DNA of 64,000 nt from Sphingorhabdus sp. Alg231-15 (lineage in GTDB: Bacteria; Pseudomonadota; Alphaproteobacteria; Sphingomonadales; Sphingomonadaceae). The translations under genes were made by a program, and so were the position numbers. Numbering within the stretch: position 1 is the first letter of the stretch; each line of letters opens with the position of its first letter. The DNA lies in the NCBI RefSeq assembly GCF_900149705.1, contig NZ_LT703001.1:1922001-1986000 (forward strand). The letters are read 5' to 3'. A model generated the notes under the pieces. It made no database searches. It worked only from the letters and a program-made list of their open reading frames with translations, and was not told the origin of the DNA. Shown here in pieces: positions 45,883-53,966 of the stretch.

Positions 45883-47607
45883 GTGCATCCTGAAATACCC
45901 TATCTTCGGGAAACCATCATCTTCCTGGTCGCCGCCGGACTGGTCGTGCCGTTGGTTCGCAAAGCTGGGATCAGTGCTGTGCTGGGCTTTCTGTTTGTCG
46001 GCCTGGTCATTGGGCCATACGGTGTCGGTCGGCTGGTTGGTGAAACGCCAGTACTGGAGCTGATGGTTATCGCCGATGTAGAAGGCGTCCGCCGCTTTGC
46101 CGAGCTGGGGGTCATCTTTCTACTCTTTACCATCGGTCTGGAACTGTCGATCGCGCAATTATGGGGCATGCGGCGTCTTGTCTTCGGCTTTGGCACCGCG
46201 CAGGTCACGATCAGCGCTCTGATCATTGGCGTGATCGCCTATCTCTTTGGCAATTCTCTTGTCGCTTCGACAATATTCGGTCTGTGTCTAGCGCTCTCTT
46301 CCACGGCGCTGGTGATGCAATTGCTTACCGAGACGCGGCGGCTCAGTATGCCGGCCGGCCGCGCGAGTTTCGGGGTGCTTTTACTTCAGGATCTTGCTGT
46401 TGTGCCGATATTGTTTTTCGTCGGCATTGCCGGTGCCGAGGTCGAAGGTTCGCTTGCCATTGCAGCACTCAAAGCCATTGGCGAGGCCGGGCTGGTGATT
46501 GCGCTGATTTTCCTCGTTGGCCGCATTGCCGTGCGCCCATTCCTGCGCTTTGTTGGCGGCACTGGCAGCCGTGAAGTCTTTATGGCGGCCGTAATATTGC
46601 TGGTGCTCATTACCGCAGCACTCACTGCCCTGGCTGGCCTGTCCATGGCGCTCGGCGCGTTTCTCGCCGGACTGCTGTTCGCCGGTACCGAATATCGTCA
46701 TCAGATCGCCAGCGATATTGAGCCGTTTAAAGGTCTCTTGCTCGGCCTATTCTTCATCTCGGTCGGGATGAGCCTCGATATTCTTGCGGTCTGGGCCGAT
46801 ATCCAATGGGTATTGCTATCCGCACTGGGTCTGCTGTTGATCAAGGGTATCATATTATTCGCCCTCGCCCGCGCCTTTCGTCTGCCCAAAGATGTCGCGG
46901 CAGAGACGGCAATTTTAATGAGTCAGGGCGGGGAATTTGCCTTTGTCGTAATCGCCGCCGCTCTGTCCTTTACCTTGCTTGACCCAGATACCGCGCAATT
47001 CATGTTGCTGGTTGTCATCGTTACCATGTTTCTCACTCCGCTACTCGCAATAGCAGGACGACGGGTTGGAGAGATTTTGCGGAGGAACAGCGCCGACAAC
47101 GGCGATATCAAGGCGAATGTGGACGACGAACATCCCGTAATCATAGGCGGCTTTGGCCGGGTTGGCCGTTTGCTTGCACAGTTGCTCGAGGAACAGCGTA
47201 TTCCCTATGTCGCAATCGATAGCGATCCCGATCTGGTCGCTGCCGAACGCGCCAAAGGCGCGGCGGTCTATTTTGGCGATGCCAGCCAGACGGATCTGCT
47301 CAAGCATCTTGGCATAGAAGGGGCAGCCGCCTTTGCGACCACCATGGATGCGCCAGAATCTGCAGAACATGTGATCAAGGCGGTGCATCAGGACTGGCCG
47401 CACGTCCCGATAATTGCACGCGCCTGCGATGTCAGCCATGCCGAAAGTCTGCGGGCCAGCGGCGCAAGAAGCGCTGTGCCAGAAACGGTCGAAGCCAGTC
47501 TGGAGCTATGCGAACAACTGCTGACCAATATCGGATTTCCGGAAGAAGCCGCTCGCGCGATCGTTGATGACCAGCGGACCTGGCAGACTGACAAGACGCA
47601 GGAATAG
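45883..47607 (+). CDS. CPA2-family monovalent cation:proton antiporter, KefB/C-like
   Basis: Membrane antiporter of 574 aa with 12-13 hydrophobic helices (residues 1-390), starting PYLRETIIFLVAAGLVVPLVRKAGISAVLGFLFVGLVIGP, followed by a cytosolic RCK/TrkA-N domain (about 415-530: HPVIIGGFGRVGRLLAQLLEEQRIPYVAIDSD). It resembles KefB/KefC glutathione-gated K+ exporters. GTG start at 45883 with AAGG upstream. A perfect FNR box lies upstream, so expression probably rises at low oxygen; a universal stress protein gene follows at 47744 in the same direction. The gating ligand is not known. Confidence 0.92.
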   Translation: MHPEIPYLRETIIFLVAAGLVVPLVRKAGISAVLGFLFVGLVIGPYGVGRLVGETPVLELMVIADVEGVRRFAELGVIFLLFTIGLELSIAQLWGMRRLVFGFGTAQVTISALIIGVIAYLFGNSLVASTIFGLCLALSSTALVMQLLTETRRLSMPAGRASFGVLLLQDLAVVPILFFVGIAGAEVEGSLAIAALKAIGEAGLVIALIFLVGRIAVRPFLRFVGGTGSREVFMAAVILLVLITAALTALAGLSMALGAFLAGLLFAGTEYRHQIASDIEPFKGLLLGLFFISVGMSLDILAVWADIQWVLLSALGLLLIKGIILFALARAFRLPKDVAAETAILMSQGGEFAFVVIAAALSFTLLDPDTAQFMLLVVIVTMFLTPLLAIAGRRVGEILRRNSADNGDIKANVDDEHPVIIGGFGRVGRLLAQLLEEQRIPYVAIDSDPDLVAAERAKGAAVYFGDASQTDLLKHLGIEGAAAFATTMDAPESAEHVIKAVHQDWPHVPIIARACDVSHAESLRASGARSAVPETVEASLELCEQLLTNIGFPEEAARAIVDDQRTWQTDKTQE

Positions 47608-47743
47608 TCGCGGAACATCATGATCGAATAGACGGGCCCTATGAAAAGGCGCGTCATCAATCGATTTAACAATCTGCCTGTGCCCATGATACTGAGATTT
47701 ACAGTACTTTACATATTGCAATCTTTTGAAAGACTTATCCCCC

Positions 47744-48577
47744 ATGTCAAATCAATCTGACCAGACGATATTCCTCACCACCGACCTCACCGCACGCGGG
47801 GACCGACCAATGGATCGTGCGATCCAGCTGGCAAAGGCCAGAAACGCCAAGCTGGTCGTGTTTCATGTGCTCGAAAAAGGGCGACACGACAGTGCTGCAG
47901 TGGATGCGGCGATGACAGAAATCGAACTGGATCTCGACAGCTATGACATCGAAGCTGACATTATCATCGAGCGCGGCGATGTGGTGAGCCAGATTATCGA
48001 GCATGCCGAAGCCCACAAGGCGGCGCTGATCGTCGCTGGCGTCGCACGCATAGGCAGGCTTGGCGATCTCGTTATGGGCACACAGCTGGAGCGGATCATC
48101 CATCACAGCCCGCTACCTGTGCTGATTGCAAAAAACCGCGCGACCACATTTTATGAGCGACTGGTTGCGGCGAGCGACTTTTCACCGCCGTCAGGCTATG
48201 CGATTGAACGGGGCTGCGCCCTGTTCCCCGAACTGCAGGTGCATATCATCAACGCTTTTCATGTCCCGTTTGAAGGCTTTCTGCATTCCGAAACGGCCAC
48301 CGAAGAATTCAGGACCGAACAGCATTTGCAGATCGCGAAATTTATCGAAAATCGTAAAATATCAGCGGAAATCCGCAAGAAGCTGACCTATAGCGTGGAA
48401 TATGGAGATACATGTAGCGTCGTCCAGCAGGCATTGAACAATCGCCACACCGATCTCGGCGTGATCGGTACTCATGGAACCGGCGGATTCCGAGCCAATA
48501 TGATGGGTAGCATGGCCCGTGCGCTGATCACGTATCTGCCTTGCGATATACTGGCCGTACGCCAACCGCCGAAATAA
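47744..48577 (+). CDS. universal stress protein, tandem UspA domains
   Basis: Two UspA domains in 277 aa: the first (about 5-140) begins TIFLTTDLTARGDRPMDRAIQLA and ends with MGTQLERIIHHSPLPVLIAK; the second (about 145-277) ends GTHGTGGFRANMMGSMARALITYLPCDILAVR, with the ATP-binding G-2x-G-9x-G-type pattern. The start ATG 47744 was chosen; a TTG 18 nt earlier (47726) would be in frame. Cytoplasmic. It lies 136 bp after the antiporter gene and may share its oxygen or stress control, as UspA genes often do in FNR regulons. Confidence 0.92.
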   Translation: MSNQSDQTIFLTTDLTARGDRPMDRAIQLAKARNAKLVVFHVLEKGRHDSAAVDAAMTEIELDLDSYDIEADIIIERGDVVSQIIEHAEAHKAALIVAGVARIGRLGDLVMGTQLERIIHHSPLPVLIAKNRATTFYERLVAASDFSPPSGYAIERGCALFPELQVHIINAFHVPFEGFLHSETATEEFRTEQHLQIAKFIENRKISAEIRKKLTYSVEYGDTCSVVQQALNNRHTDLGVIGTHGTGGFRANMMGSMARALITYLPCDILAVRQPPK

Positions 48578-48685
48578 CCCGATAGCGATAACATGATGAA
48601 AGGCAGAGGTTTTTCCTTCCACTAGGCTCTTGCCATCAAGCGCACCTTGCTGTATTACTATTGCAATACACATTGGAGGGATTTC

Positions 48686-49423
48686 ATGAAAAAACTTTTG
48701 TTCGCCGTTCCCCTGCTCGCGCTTACAGCGTGCGAGGGTTCTATTGCCGAGGCTGTTGGCAATGCTGGCATGAGCAGTTTTGCTGACGGCAAAACCATAA
48801 GCTCGACAGATACCGATCCTGGAGAATTTGATGGCGTTACGCTGGCTGGCCCAGATAATGTTGTCTTCACCACCGGTTCGGAATTTGCGATCCGGGCAGA
48901 AGGCGATGCCGATGCAGTGGAACAGCTGCGCTACAAGCTCAGCGGCAGCCAATTGAAAATTGGTCGGGAAGGCAAAGGTATCTGGAGCGGCGGTTCTGAT
49001 CGCGTGACTATCTATGTAAGTGCCCCGTCTCTGAAAAGCGCCAAGCTCGCTGGATCGGGCGATATGCAGGTTGATAAGATGGACAGTGACAGTGCAGCTA
49101 TCAGTGTTGCCGGGTCTGGTAATGTCGCCGTGGCGGAAATGGCCACTCAGACGCTTAGCACCAAGATTGCCGGTTCCGGCAATATAGAAATGGCTGGCAC
49201 CGCTGATTCGGCAAAAATATCTATAGCTGGCTCAGGCGATGTCGATGCCAAGGCATTGAAAGCAGACACAGCGACCATTAAAATTGCAGGCAGCGGCGAT
49301 GTGACCATGTCTTCGGACGGCACTGTCGACGCCAAAGTCGCAGGCTCTGGCGATATCAGAGTCCACGGCAAAGCTGAATGCACGAGCAAGACACCGGGAT
49401 CCGGCAAGGTTAACTGCGGATAA
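48686..49423 (+). CDS. DUF2807 (GIN domain) lipoprotein
   Basis: Lipoprotein of 245 aa with lipobox LLALTACEG (Cys near residue 14) and a DUF2807/GIN beta-helix domain. The body is built from short repeats around AGSGD/GSGN (for example KLAGSGDMQV, ISVAGSGNVAV, IKIAGSGDVTM), one per beta-helix turn. It ends in a CTSKTPGSGKVNCG tail with two cysteines. GGAGGG sits 5 nt before the ATG at 48686. A second DUF2807 gene lies 0.9 kb downstream, on the other side of a methyltransferase gene. Role unknown. Confidence 0.9.
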   Translation: MKKLLFAVPLLALTACEGSIAEAVGNAGMSSFADGKTISSTDTDPGEFDGVTLAGPDNVVFTTGSEFAIRAEGDADAVEQLRYKLSGSQLKIGREGKGIWSGGSDRVTIYVSAPSLKSAKLAGSGDMQVDKMDSDSAAISVAGSGNVAVAEMATQTLSTKIAGSGNIEMAGTADSAKISIAGSGDVDAKALKADTATIKIAGSGDVTMSSDGTVDAKVAGSGDIRVHGKAECTSKTPGSGKVNCG

Positions 49424-49742
49424 GTCCTGGCAGCCGGATTCCACAGTCCAATATTGGGCGGCTGATTTCACTTTCCTACAGTCAGCGCCTTCTGCTAACC
49501 TGTCATCCTTACTTTTCGGGAGGGGGTATTGATGACAGGGCAGCAACCTCAGCGCAGATATCAGAATATCCAGACATCGGAAGCGGCACCGCCGCTCGTC
49601 CGCGTAAAAGACCATGTGACATGTGTGGACTTTGAAGGTCTTCCCCTATTCCAAAAAGGGCGTGTGAATTGTGTGAACTTTGGAATGCTATCGCAGTCCG
49701 GAAGATATAATCGCGTGCGACAATTTTGCGGAGTAACGATCC
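49424..49742. other. 319-bp intergenic region with direct repeats
   Basis: No secure gene. A 72-codon frame (49532-49750) has an excellent Shine-Dalgarno (GGGAGGGGG) but no family resemblance and unusual composition. A 24-bp direct repeat about 75 percent identical lies at 49615-49638 and 49663-49686, 48 bp apart, and a TATAAT at 49706-49711 may serve the methyltransferase gene. Confidence 0.5.
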
Positions 49743-49750
49743 ATGCCTAA
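49532..49750 (+). CDS. possible small protein, doubtful
   Basis: A 72-codon frame with a strong Shine-Dalgarno (GGGAGGGGG, 5 nt before the ATG) that overlaps the methyltransferase start by 8 bp. The predicted peptide contains VTCVDF and VNCVNF 16 residues apart, reflecting the 48-bp direct repeat. No known family, no signal peptide. It may be real or may be regulatory DNA that happens to be open. Confidence 0.25.
   Translation: MTGQQPQRRYQNIQTSEAAPPLVRVKDHVTCVDFEGLPLFQKGRVNCVNFGMLSQSGRYNRVRQFCGVTIHA
49615..49686 (+). repeat. pair of 24-bp imperfect direct repeats
   Basis: Two copies of a TGTGA..TGTGTG.ACTTTG.A element (49615-49638 and 49663-49686) agree at 18 of 24 positions and are exactly 48 bp (16 codons) apart. 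They precede the methyltransferase promoter region. Confidence 0.5.
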
Positions 49751-50366
49751 TTTCTGGGAAAAACACGCCGTTCCCCGGCTAATCAAATTTGCCTGTTCAC
49801 AGCCCGCAGTGATGAAAGATCGCAGCGAAATCGTCCCGAAGGCTAACGGTGAGGTGCTCGAACTCGGCTGCGGCGGCGGTATCAACCTGCAATTTTATGA
49901 TCGATCGAAAGTCGACAAACTGACTGGACTCGATCCGTCCGCCGAACTGCTCGACTATACCCGGCAAGAAGCCAAAACGCTTGGCTTTGACATGGACATA
50001 TTGGACGGCGTCGGTGAAGCCATGCCCTTTGCCGACGACAGTTTCGATACCGTGTTGACCACCTTTACTCTTTGTTCAGTACAGGAAGGTAAACAAGTCC
50101 TGAAAGAAATGCGCAGGGTGTTGAAACCCGGCGGCAAAATCCTGTTCCTCGAACATGGACGCGCGCCGGACAAAGGCCCGGAAAAATGGCAGCAGCGAAT
50201 CGAACCTGTATGGAAACATATTGCCGGTGGCTGTCATTTGCATCGCCCAGTCTCGAAACTGTTCGCGGTAGAGGGTTTTGCGCTAGAGGATGCAGGCGGG
50301 CACTATGCCCCTAAAACGCCCAGATGGCTGGGCTGGATGGAATTTGGAGAAGCAAGGCCGTTATGA
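49743..50366 (+). CDS. class I SAM-dependent methyltransferase
   Basis: Rossmann-fold methyltransferase of 207 aa, UbiE-like (Methyltransf_11). Motif I is VLELGCGGGINLQFY (about 36-50); motif II/III comprises MPFADDSFDTVLTTFTLCSVQE and MRRVLKPGGKILFLEHGRAP. This layout, including the C-terminal HIAGGCHLHRPV, is close to phospholipid or small-molecule methyltransferases. GGAG lies about 9 nt upstream. Its stop overlaps the start of the second DUF2807 gene (ATGA), so the two are coupled. Substrate unknown. Confidence 0.92.
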   Translation: MPNFWEKHAVPRLIKFACSQPAVMKDRSEIVPKANGEVLELGCGGGINLQFYDRSKVDKLTGLDPSAELLDYTRQEAKTLGFDMDILDGVGEAMPFADDSFDTVLTTFTLCSVQEGKQVLKEMRRVLKPGGKILFLEHGRAPDKGPEKWQQRIEPVWKHIAGGCHLHRPVSKLFAVEGFALEDAGGHYAPKTPRWLGWMEFGEARPL

Positions 50367-51070
50367 AAAATCTCTATGTCTTTTTGTTGCTCAGCTTTGT
50401 CGCAATCGTCACCCCGGCAAAGGCGGCAGAACGCAATTTTTCTATCTCCAGTTTTGAAGACATCCGAATTCTCGGCAGCGTCAATGTATTCATCACCACT
50501 GATCGCGGCGTATCTGCCAGTGCGGAAGCCGAAAACCGGGAAGTATTGGATCGTGTCTTGCTGCGCAAAAACGGCGGGCAGCTGATTGTTTCAGTCAAAC
50601 CCTTTAGCGGGGATAATAGCCGTTTCTCGGCAGAAGAACCTGTCACGGTTACGCTCAGCACTTATGTTGTCAAAACGATAACCCATTCGGGATCCGGCAC
50701 TGTATCCCTCGACAAATTGGGAGGCCGTGATCCCCGCGCCAGATTGACTGGATTTGGCGTGCTGACGATTAATGATGTCGAAGGAGATACGCTCAACGTT
50801 ACGATGAACGGCGGCGGGCAAATTGTCATAGCCGGTGAAGCGAAAAAAGGCCGGCTCGAATTACTGGGATCCAGCATATTTGACGGATCACAGCTAACGC
50901 TCGAGACATTGAACCTTGTCCAGCGCGGACCGGCCAGCAGCCACGTCTTTGTTGAAAAGGAAGCCAATATTTCCAATAGCGGTACCGGAATAATCCAGAT
51001 TGATGGTCGCCCCAATTGCAGTGTGAAATCCGGCGGATCCGCACAGATTATCTGCGACCCAAAACGCTGA
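50363..51070 (+). CDS. DUF2807 (GIN domain) exported protein
   Basis: Second DUF2807 protein, 235 aa, with a signal peptide (cleavage near TPAKAA, residue 20) but no lipobox. The domain begins FSISSFEDIRILGSVNVFITTDRGVSASAEAEN and continues in short beta-helix turns (THSGSGTVSLDKL, GFGVLTINDV, GGGQIVIAGEA). The C-terminal NCSVKSGGSAQIICDPKR parallels the paired-cysteine tail of the first copy. The ATGA overlap with the methyltransferase gene indicates joint expression. The two copies have diverged widely. Confidence 0.9.
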   Translation: MKNLYVFLLLSFVAIVTPAKAAERNFSISSFEDIRILGSVNVFITTDRGVSASAEAENREVLDRVLLRKNGGQLIVSVKPFSGDNSRFSAEEPVTVTLSTYVVKTITHSGSGTVSLDKLGGRDPRARLTGFGVLTINDVEGDTLNVTMNGGGQIVIAGEAKKGRLELLGSSIFDGSQLTLETLNLVQRGPASSHVFVEKEANISNSGTGIIQIDGRPNCSVKSGGSAQIICDPKR

Positions 51071-51092
51071 CTATTCGTTTGTGAACAACTGC

Positions 51093-51302
51093 TTAGTGCA
51101 CAGTTCCGATTGATTGATCGATAGATAGCAATACGCATAGCCGTTCAACCTGGCGCCATTTGCAATAGTGCAGATGATTGCCGACAGACCGACTTTTGTC
51201 CGCCCGGTTCGCGGCTTCCAATCCGGCTTCTTCACCGAAATTGGTGATCAAGTGCTCGGCATCGGAGAAATTGGTGGAGTCTATAAATACGGGTAGTTGC
51301 AA
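51093..51302 (-). CDS. small conserved sphingomonad protein
   Basis: A 69-aa cytoplasmic protein of a type I recognise as recurring in sphingomonads: the C-terminal block SRSVGNHLHYCKWRQVERLCVLLS...GTVH is the shared signature (small R-x-x-GN-x-x-x-[FY]CxWRQIER proteins). Function unknown. The start is TTG at 51302, supported by AGGAG 6 nt upstream; it has no ATG. It stands alone, divergent from the next small gene, and is convergent with the DUF2807 gene. Confidence 0.75.
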   Translation of the reverse strand: MQLPVFIDSTNFSDAEHLITNFGEEAGLEAANRADKSRSVGNHLHYCKWRQVERLCVLLSIDQSIGTVH

Positions 51303-51510
51303 AACAGGCTCCTGTGCTTATTGAAAACGGGCTTCTAGCGCCGCGTTGTGCAACTACAGGTAGTAGCGATCAGGAATGGAAATTCCGTCAAAGGCAATGG
51401 TGAACAAAAGCTTACTTTTCGGTAACGAGACTGTTCTGGCCATTCACCGCCAAGCATGGCATGGGGCCGCCATATTGTCGCGTGAAACGGATTATCGAAG
51501 GGAACTCGTG

Positions 51511-51693
51511 ATGGCAGAAGGCTCCGACCCGCAAAGTGGTTCAAACAAAAGCGCCGGTGGTTTTTTCATTGCGGCGGGATGTATCGCTGGCGCCATTATT
51601 GGTGGATTTCTCGGACAGCCGTCCATCGGATTTCTGGCGGGGTTAGCAAGCGGTGCTGCAATCGCCGTGGCGGTCTGGTATTTTGATCGTTAG
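51511..51693 (+). CDS. small glycine-zipper membrane protein
   Basis: A 60-aa protein: a polar, charged N-terminus (MAEGSDPQSGSNKS) followed by two hydrophobic segments, GGFFIAAGCIAGAIIGGFLG and IGFLAGLASGAAIAVAVWYF, with GxxxG spacing (about 17-57). This is typical of small conserved inner-membrane proteins in sphingomonads. The start at 51511 was chosen because AGGGA lies about 8 nt upstream and the longer frame adds a poor N-terminus. Function unknown. Confidence 0.75.
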   Translation: MAEGSDPQSGSNKSAGGFFIAAGCIAGAIIGGFLGQPSIGFLAGLASGAAIAVAVWYFDR

Positions 51694-51726
51694 AATCAAC
51701 TCTGCGCGAGCGGTGATACTGACAGC

Positions 51727-53121
51727 ATGCTTGTCATCGGACGCCGTGCTTCCTATTGTTGGCACATGCTAAAACATATCCGCAATATAACGATACTGAT
51801 CATCCTGATCGCGATTGGCGCTGGCTATTATCTCACGCGCGGCGATACAGCCCGTTTGCCATTGGAAGCGACTACAGGCGTGCAACCGCAGATCACAAAC
51901 GTGCGCAAAGAGAATTTTCCAACCATCAATATAGCCGAAGCCGATCCCTGGAAGCCGGGCGAAGGTCCGGTGGCTGCCGAAGGCCTTACCGTAGAGCGTT
52001 TTGCCGAAGGGTTGGATCATCCGCGTTCCATGCTTCGCTTGCCCAATGGCGACATATTGGTTGCTGAAACCAACAGCCCGCCACGCACTAATAAAGGTAT
52101 TGAAGGCTGGATCATGCGGAACCTGATGGGCAAGGCAGGTGCCGGAACGCCCTCAGCCAACCGCATCAGCTTGCTGCGTGACAGCGATGCTGATGGCAAA
52201 GTAGACGAGAAATTTGCCCTGCTTGAAAATCTCAATTCGCCGTTTGGCATGGTATTGGTTGAGGACACGCTTTATGTCGCGAATACCAATGACGTGGTGG
52301 CCTATCCTTATACCGTCGGCGATACGAAAATCACTAGCGAGGGTCGCAAGGTGGCGAATCTCAATGCCAAGGCACCGAATAATCATTGGACCCGCAATCT
52401 GGTCGCCAGCCCTGATGGCAAATATCTGTTTATCGCTGTTGGATCGAACAGCAATATCGGCGAGAACGGAATGGATACCGAGAATGAGCGTGCCGCTGTT
52501 CTTCGTGTTGAACTGGCGACCAATGACAAGATTGTTTACTCCGATGGCCTGCGCAATCCGGTCGGTCTGGCCTATGAACCGGTTTCGGGCAAACTTTGGA
52601 CCGTTGTCAATGAACGGGATATGCTCGGCAGCGACATGGTGCCCGACTATCTGACCGAAGTGGTATTTGCTTCTCATTATGGCTGGCCTTGGCATTTCTG
52701 GCGCGGTCATGTTGACCCGCGCGTTGAGCCGAAAAATCTCGACCACCGTCAATATGAGCGGCGTCCGGACTATGGCCTTGGTGCCCATGTCGCACCTCTC
52801 GGATTGGCCTTTTCCAATGGCGAAGCTTTAGGCGCGTCGTTTGACAGCGGTGCCGTTGTTGCAAGACATGGTTCTTGGAACCGGAAACCGCTGTCCGGCT
52901 ATGATGTTGTCTATGTGGACTTTGACGATAAAGGCAAACCGCAGGGCAAACCGCAAATGGTACTGAGCGGCTTTATTGATGATGACGAAAAGGCCCGCGG
53001 TCGGCCCACGATGGTGGAGTTTGACCAGACCGGCGCTCTACTGGTGAGTGATGATGTCGGCGGTATTATCTGGCGGGTTTCAAAACCTGGTGCGACAAAA
53101 CCGAGCGCCGAAGCGGAATAG
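51727..53121 (+). CDS. sorbosone dehydrogenase-like, PQQ-type six-bladed propeller
   Basis: Soluble beta-propeller protein of the sorbosone dehydrogenase/PQQ-dependent glucose dehydrogenase B family, 464 aa. An N-terminal signal-anchor (ITILIILIAIGAGYYL, about residues 21-36) directs it to the periplasm. Conserved blade segments: FAEGLDHPRSMLRLPNGDILVAETNS, DGLRNPVGLAYEP, VNERDMLGSDMVPDYL and FASHYGWPW. It probably oxidises a sugar with PQQ; no PQQ synthesis genes are in the window. Start at 51727 or ATG at 51766 (MLKHIRN); neither has a strong Shine-Dalgarno. Ends 2 bp before the convergent DUF815 gene. Confidence 0.9.
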   Translation: MLVIGRRASYCWHMLKHIRNITILIILIAIGAGYYLTRGDTARLPLEATTGVQPQITNVRKENFPTINIAEADPWKPGEGPVAAEGLTVERFAEGLDHPRSMLRLPNGDILVAETNSPPRTNKGIEGWIMRNLMGKAGAGTPSANRISLLRDSDADGKVDEKFALLENLNSPFGMVLVEDTLYVANTNDVVAYPYTVGDTKITSEGRKVANLNAKAPNNHWTRNLVASPDGKYLFIAVGSNSNIGENGMDTENERAAVLRVELATNDKIVYSDGLRNPVGLAYEPVSGKLWTVVNERDMLGSDMVPDYLTEVVFASHYGWPWHFWRGHVDPRVEPKNLDHRQYERRPDYGLGAHVAPLGLAFSNGEALGASFDSGAVVARHGSWNRKPLSGYDVVYVDFDDKGKPQGKPQMVLSGFIDDDEKARGRPTMVEFDQTGALLVSDDVGGIIWRVSKPGATKPSAEAE

Positions 53122-53122
53122 G

Positions 53123-53965
53123 CTACCCGATTGGTTTGCCGGCACGCCCAGCGAGCTCGACAACATATTGCCAGGCAACCCGGCCTGATCGACTGCCCCG
53201 CTGCTTAGCCCATAGAAGGGCATCTTCGCTGTCAAATTCGAGTGCATGCACTTCTGTATAGCGGCTGATCATGGCCAGATAATCTTCTTGCGAAGCAGCA
53301 TGGAAACCCAGCCGCAAACCAAAGCGATCCGAAAGCGCCAGCTTGTCATCGATCACGTCGCGCGGATTGATCGGATCGTCCTGCTCCGCCATGTGCCGCG
53401 GAACAATATGCCGACGGTTCGATGTCACATAGAGGCGTAGATTGTTCGGCCGCGCCGCCGCGCCGCCCTCCAGCATCGACCGCAACAGGCGCGGAGCAGC
53501 GCTTCCTTCTTCGAAACCGATATCATCAATGAACAGCACAAACGCCCGATCGACCTTGCCCAGGATCGCAAACAGATTGGGCAAAGTTTCGAGCATATCG
53601 GCACTCGCCTCGACCATCGCGATGTTTGCCCTCGTCTCATGCATTTCGCGGATCACTGACTTGGCGAGAGCAGACTTGCCCATCCCGCGCGATCCCCATA
53701 ACAAGACATCATGCGCGGCGAAACCGCTCGCAAGCCGTTTGCTGTTTTCCAGCAGCCGTGCTTTTTGATCATCAATCCCGGTCAACAAATCCAGCCCGAT
53801 CGGAGCAAAATTTTCGATCACCTGAATGGCTTCACCCGTCCAATGAAACGCAGGACCGGAGCTAATATCGGCAGAGCTTGACGGTAAGGGAGACAAACGA
53901 TCCAAGGCATCGGCAATCCGCTGGAGCGCCGCGCCAATATTCAGACTGCCCTCCCCATCCGTCAT
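53123..53965 (-). CDS. DUF815 AAA-type ATPase
   Basis: ATP-binding protein of the DUF815 family, 280 aa. Walker A is LLWGSRGMGKSALAK (near residue 95), Walker B is FVLFIDDIGFEEG, and sensor residues lie in LRLYVTSNRRHIVPRHM. The family partner segment LTGIDDQKARLLENSKRLASGFAAHDVLLWG is typical. Role unknown, sometimes described as a predicted ATPase of the ATPase/chaperone type. It starts one base after the stop codon of the acyl-CoA dehydrogenase gene and is co-transcribed with it. Confidence 0.93.
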   Translation of the reverse strand: MTDGEGSLNIGAALQRIADALDRLSPLPSSSADISSGPAFHWTGEAIQVIENFAPIGLDLLTGIDDQKARLLENSKRLASGFAAHDVLLWGSRGMGKSALAKSVIREMHETRANIAMVEASADMLETLPNLFAILGKVDRAFVLFIDDIGFEEGSAAPRLLRSMLEGGAAARPNNLRLYVTSNRRHIVPRHMAEQDDPINPRDVIDDKLALSDRFGLRLGFHAASQEDYLAMISRYTEVHALEFDSEDALLWAKQRGSRSGRVAWQYVVELAGRAGKPIG

Positions 53966-53966
53966 A

